From: a virus
Virus record (IMG/VR): IMGVR_UViG_3300027749_000069
Span: 30,383 to 94,382 of that record
DNA: 64,000 nt
Strand: one strand, 5' to 3'
Shown here: positions 61,731 through 64,000 of the stretch, piece by piece
How positions within the stretch are numbered: the first letter of the stretch is position 1
Layout of the letters: each line of letters starts with the position of its first letter
Notes under the pieces: model-generated
Seen by the model: the letters and a program-made list of their open reading frames with translations, nothing else
What the model was told of the DNA's origin: nothing
Database searches by the model: none
Translations under genes and position numbers: made by a program

Positions 61731-61738
61731 TATTTATT
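61731..61738 (+). promoter_or_regulatory. Putative late promoter box for the collagen-like fibre genes
   Basis: ATATTTATTAGTTAAT, 15 nt before the ATG at 61754. Confidence 0.4.
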
Positions 61739-61753
61739 AGTTAATCAAGTGCC

Positions 61754-63457
61754 ATGGCAGAAATAAAAATTAGTGAATTAACAGAATTAACAGGTGATCC
61801 AGCAGGTTCATGGTTAATTATTGATAATAACAACCAATCAGCAACATATAAAATCCAAAGAGAAGATTTTTTAGTTGGATATGGAGGTGGTTCTAATACT
61901 AGTGGTAGTTCTGGTAGTTCTGGTGTTTCAGGAACAAATGGTTCTTCAGGAACAAGTGGTAATGGAACATCAGGTTCGTCTGGAACTTCAGGTGTAGACG
62001 GTGCACCTGGTACGTCAGGTTCTAACGGTTCAAGTGGAACTTCAGGTTCTAACGGTACTTCTGGAACAAGTGGTTCTTCAGGTACATCAGGTTCTAATGG
62101 TTCATCAGGAACATCGGGGTCTAACGGTTCAAGTGGTACTTCAGGTTCAAACGGAACGGATGGTACTTCAGGTTCTAATGGTACAGATGGTACTTCAGGT
62201 TCAAACGGAACGGATGGTACTTCAGGTTCTAATGGTACAGATGGTACTTCAGGTTCTAATGGTACAGATGGTACTTCAGGTTCTAATGGTACTGATGGAA
62301 GTTCGGGAAGTAATGGTACAGATGGTTCTTCAGGTACATCAGGTTCTAATGGTACAGATGGTTCTTCAGGTACATCAGGTTCTAATGGTACAGATGGTAC
62401 CAGTGGAAGTGATGGTTCTTCAGGTACATCAGGTTCTAATGGTACAGATGGTTCTTCAGGTACATCAGGTTCAAACGGAACTGATGGAACTTCAGGTTCA
62501 AACGGAACTGATGGAACTTCAGGTTCAAACGGAACTGATGGAACTTCAGGTTCAAACGGTTCTTCAGGTAGTTCAGGAAGTAATGGAACAAATGGTTCAT
62601 CAGGAAGTAATGGTACAGATGGTACATCAGGTTCAAATGGAACAAGTGGTTCAAATGGTACTGACGGTACTTCAGGTTCAAACGGTTCATCTGGTAGTTC
62701 AGGTTCCAACGGAACCAACGGTTCATCAGGTTCTAACGGTACAAACGGTTCATCAGGAACAAGTGGTTTACTTACATTGACAGGAACAAAACATAATGGA
62801 GTAATAACTCTAAGCGGTTCAGTACCAAATGGTATTGTAGAAGATAATTTATCTTTTGATGGTAGTACTTTAAGTGTTACAGGTAGTGGTATTTTTAGTG
62901 GAAATTTAAAAGTCAATGGTAATCTAACGGCGGAACAATACATTGTTAGTTCGTCTTACATATATGTGACACAATCATTTATGAGTGGATCAACCATGTT
63001 TGGTAATTCTTCAGATGATACTCATCAATTTACAGGTTCAGTTCATATAAATAATAATTTAGTATTTGATTCTGTTAATACATCACCAACAATAACATCA
63101 AATGTTTCAGGATTCACAAAAACATTAACAAACCAAGGAAATACATCTGTAATTTATTCATTACCAAAGTTAAATACAAATTTAATTCATTTTGATTATT
63201 GGGTTGAAAACGTTAATTCACCATATAATGGTAGAGGTGGTCAATTAACAATACCATATAGTTCTAATGGTGAGAAAGTTGGTATTGTTGATAATTATAG
63301 TAGCGATGTAAATTCAACAACCGCATTTTATTTTGATAGCGTGGTTAATGGTGCAAATATAGATTTAAAATTAGGTTTGTACGATTTTACACAAGGTACA
63401 GGATATACTGAAACATATAAAATAATATTAAACGCAAAAATAACAAAATCAATATAA
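61754..63457 (+). CDS. Collagen-like fibre protein
   Basis: 567 aa. Residues 1-45 are an attachment domain (EIKISELTELTGDPAGSWLII, a start shared by many phage fibre proteins). Residues ~47-338 are Gly-X-Y triplets in a 9-residue rhythm (GTSGSNGTD, GSSGTSGSN) with essentially no proline. A ~225-residue globular tip follows (GSGIFSGNLKVNGNLTAEQYIVSSSYIY ... SFMSGSTMFGNSSDDTHQFTGSVHI, the metallic repeated T-G-S-V-H-I type seen in fibre heads). It should trimerise through the triplet shaft. Host-surface binding is inferred. Confidence 0.85.
   Translation: MAEIKISELTELTGDPAGSWLIIDNNNQSATYKIQREDFLVGYGGGSNTSGSSGSSGVSGTNGSSGTSGNGTSGSSGTSGVDGAPGTSGSNGSSGTSGSNGTSGTSGSSGTSGSNGSSGTSGSNGSSGTSGSNGTDGTSGSNGTDGTSGSNGTDGTSGSNGTDGTSGSNGTDGTSGSNGTDGSSGSNGTDGSSGTSGSNGTDGSSGTSGSNGTDGTSGSDGSSGTSGSNGTDGSSGTSGSNGTDGTSGSNGTDGTSGSNGTDGTSGSNGSSGSSGSNGTNGSSGSNGTDGTSGSNGTSGSNGTDGTSGSNGSSGSSGSNGTNGSSGSNGTNGSSGTSGLLTLTGTKHNGVITLSGSVPNGIVEDNLSFDGSTLSVTGSGIFSGNLKVNGNLTAEQYIVSSSYIYVTQSFMSGSTMFGNSSDDTHQFTGSVHINNNLVFDSVNTSPTITSNVSGFTKTLTNQGNTSVIYSLPKLNTNLIHFDYWVENVNSPYNGRGGQLTIPYSSNGEKVGIVDNYSSDVNSTTAFYFDSVVNGANIDLKLGLYDFTQGTGYTETYKIILNAKITKSI
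61895..62769 (+). repeat. Gly-X-Y coding repeat array 1
   Basis: About 870 bp of 9- and 27-bp related units encoding Gly-Ser/Thr-Asn/Asp/Ser triplets. Many units are identical. The array also yields long artefactual open frames on both strands. Confidence 0.9.
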
Positions 63458-63469
63458 ACAAAAGTTTAA

Positions 63470-64000
63470 ATGACAACAATACAATATGCGTCTTATGGGT
63501 ACAAAGAAAATAATGTAGGTGATGGTTCATATATTTTCGCCAATACAACTAGTATAAATAGTACATTACCCTTTGTTTATAATTGTACAGGTAATACAAC
63601 CACAACTATTACATTATCTTCAGCAAGTGTTGTAGGATCTGGTGTTTTTTATATTATAAAAAATTCAGGAAATGGTGTAGTCACAGTCCAAACAATTAAT
63701 AATGAAACTATTGATGGTACTACTGGCCAAACATTAACACATTTAAACGGAACTCAAGTAATGAGTGACGGCTCAAATTGGTTTACAATACATAGTGGTT
63801 CTTCAGGTACATCAGGTTCTAATGGAACTAACGGTAGTTCAGGAACATCTGGTTCTAATGGAACCAACGGTTCTTCAGGTTCTAATGGAACCAACGGTTC
63901 TTCAGGTTCTAATGGAACCAACGGTTCTTCAGGTTCTAATGGAACCAACGGTTCTTCAGGTTCTAATGGAACCAACGGTTCTTCAGGTTCATCTGGTAGT
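63470..64000 (+). CDS. Second collagen-like fibre protein, 3' end outside the window
   Basis: Starts at the ATG 63470 (MTTIQYASYGYKENN) and stays open to the window end, 177 codons. Residues ~1-108 are a beta-rich head (TLPFVYNCTGNTTTTITLSSASVVGSGVFYIIKN ... IDGTTGQTLTHLNGTQVMSDGSNWFTI), a pattern found in phage fibre N-domains. Residues from ~109 are Gly-X-Y triplets. It lies 12 nt after the first collagen-like gene. Confidence 0.8.
   Translation, partial: MTTIQYASYGYKENNVGDGSYIFANTTSINSTLPFVYNCTGNTTTTITLSSASVVGSGVFYIIKNSGNGVVTVQTINNETIDGTTGQTLTHLNGTQVMSDGSNWFTIHSGSSGTSGSNGTNGSSGTSGSNGTNGSSGSNGTNGSSGSNGTNGSSGSNGTNGSSGSNGTNGSSGSSGS
63796..64000 (+). repeat. Gly-X-Y coding repeat array 2, perfect 27-bp units
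   Basis: Five perfect tandem copies of a 27-bp unit (9 codons, GSNGTNGSS) at 63851-63985, flanked by related units and cut by the window edge. Confidence 0.9.

Noticed and set aside
62001-62780. 259-codon plus-strand frame in the collagen-like array
   Set aside because: Alternate frame of the same repeats (VQ/ML-rich), with no domain at either end.
61741-62943. 400-codon minus-strand open frame rich in Pro, Val and Glu
   Set aside because: It is the complement of the Gly-X-Y repeat array. Periodic DNA without stop codons yields long frames on both strands; the plus-strand frame has an N-terminal domain, a promoter box and a globular tip.
63754-63975. 73-codon minus-strand frame at the window end
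   Set aside because: Complement of the second Gly-X-Y array; the true gene is the plus-strand frame from 63470.

Overview
The window is 64 kb of an A+T-rich genome of a large contractile-tailed (T4-like) bacteriophage. Recognisable T4-type relatives are the neck proteins gp13 and gp14, tail completion protein gp15, sheath gp18, tube gp19, baseplate proteins gp26, gp53, gp25 and gp6, late sigma factor gp55, a family B DNA polymerase, gp32-like SSB, UvsX, an RNase H/5'-exonuclease and a gp41-like helicase. Terminase, portal, major capsid, primase and clamp genes are absent and presumably lie outside. The host is most likely a member of the Bacteroidota. Starts are preceded by A-rich sequence with almost no Shine-Dalgarno motif, one mini-protein matches a Cys-rich family (DUF5522) common in that phylum, and the adhesins carry TP-repeat and Gly-Ser-Thr-Asn collagen-like linkers. 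The host call is an inference. I saw no tRNA, CRISPR, transposase or integrase.

Layout. Positions 1-12119 form a minus-strand block: unknown, probably virion-related proteins, the gp55-like sigma factor, three glycosyltransferases, PhoH, dUTPase, a WYL-like protein and small conserved proteins. Positions 12173-14884 (plus) hold adhesin-type genes ended by a strong terminator. Then come DNA polymerase (plus), gp13 (minus), a possible PD-(D/E)XK nuclease (plus) and an SNF2-type helicase (minus). Positions 21923-44461 (plus) are the main tail and baseplate region: gp14, gp15, a duplicated gp15 C-terminal domain, sheath, tube, gp26-like protein and an overlapping mini-ORF, tape measure, two very large baseplate/hub proteins, gp53, small proteins and two paralogous adhesins. 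Positions 44564-51790 (plus) form the replication and nucleotide operon: SSB, UvsX, exonuclease, helicase, B12-dependent ribonucleotide reductase and a DUF5522 mini-protein. Positions 51821-64000 (plus) hold the baseplate wedge (gp25, gp6, a very large gp7-position protein) followed by fibre and adhesin genes, ending inside a collagen-like gene cut by the window edge.

The strongest new signal is regulatory. An octamer TATTTATA (or TATTTATT) lies just upstream of about 17 mostly virion genes on both strands and is absent from the SSB-to-RNR operon. Read in gene orientation it is the reverse complement of the T4 late promoter TATAAATA. A gp55-like sigma factor is encoded in the same window. Spacing to the start codon falls into classes (3-6 nt, 12-20 nt, and exactly 37 nt for both sheath and tube), which suggests several near-leaderless late mRNAs. 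Other notable points are the gp15 domain duplication, a mini-gene superimposed on a terminator hairpin, a possible frameshift at the tail-assembly mini-ORF, and an adhesin repertoire built from modules joined by repetitive linkers.
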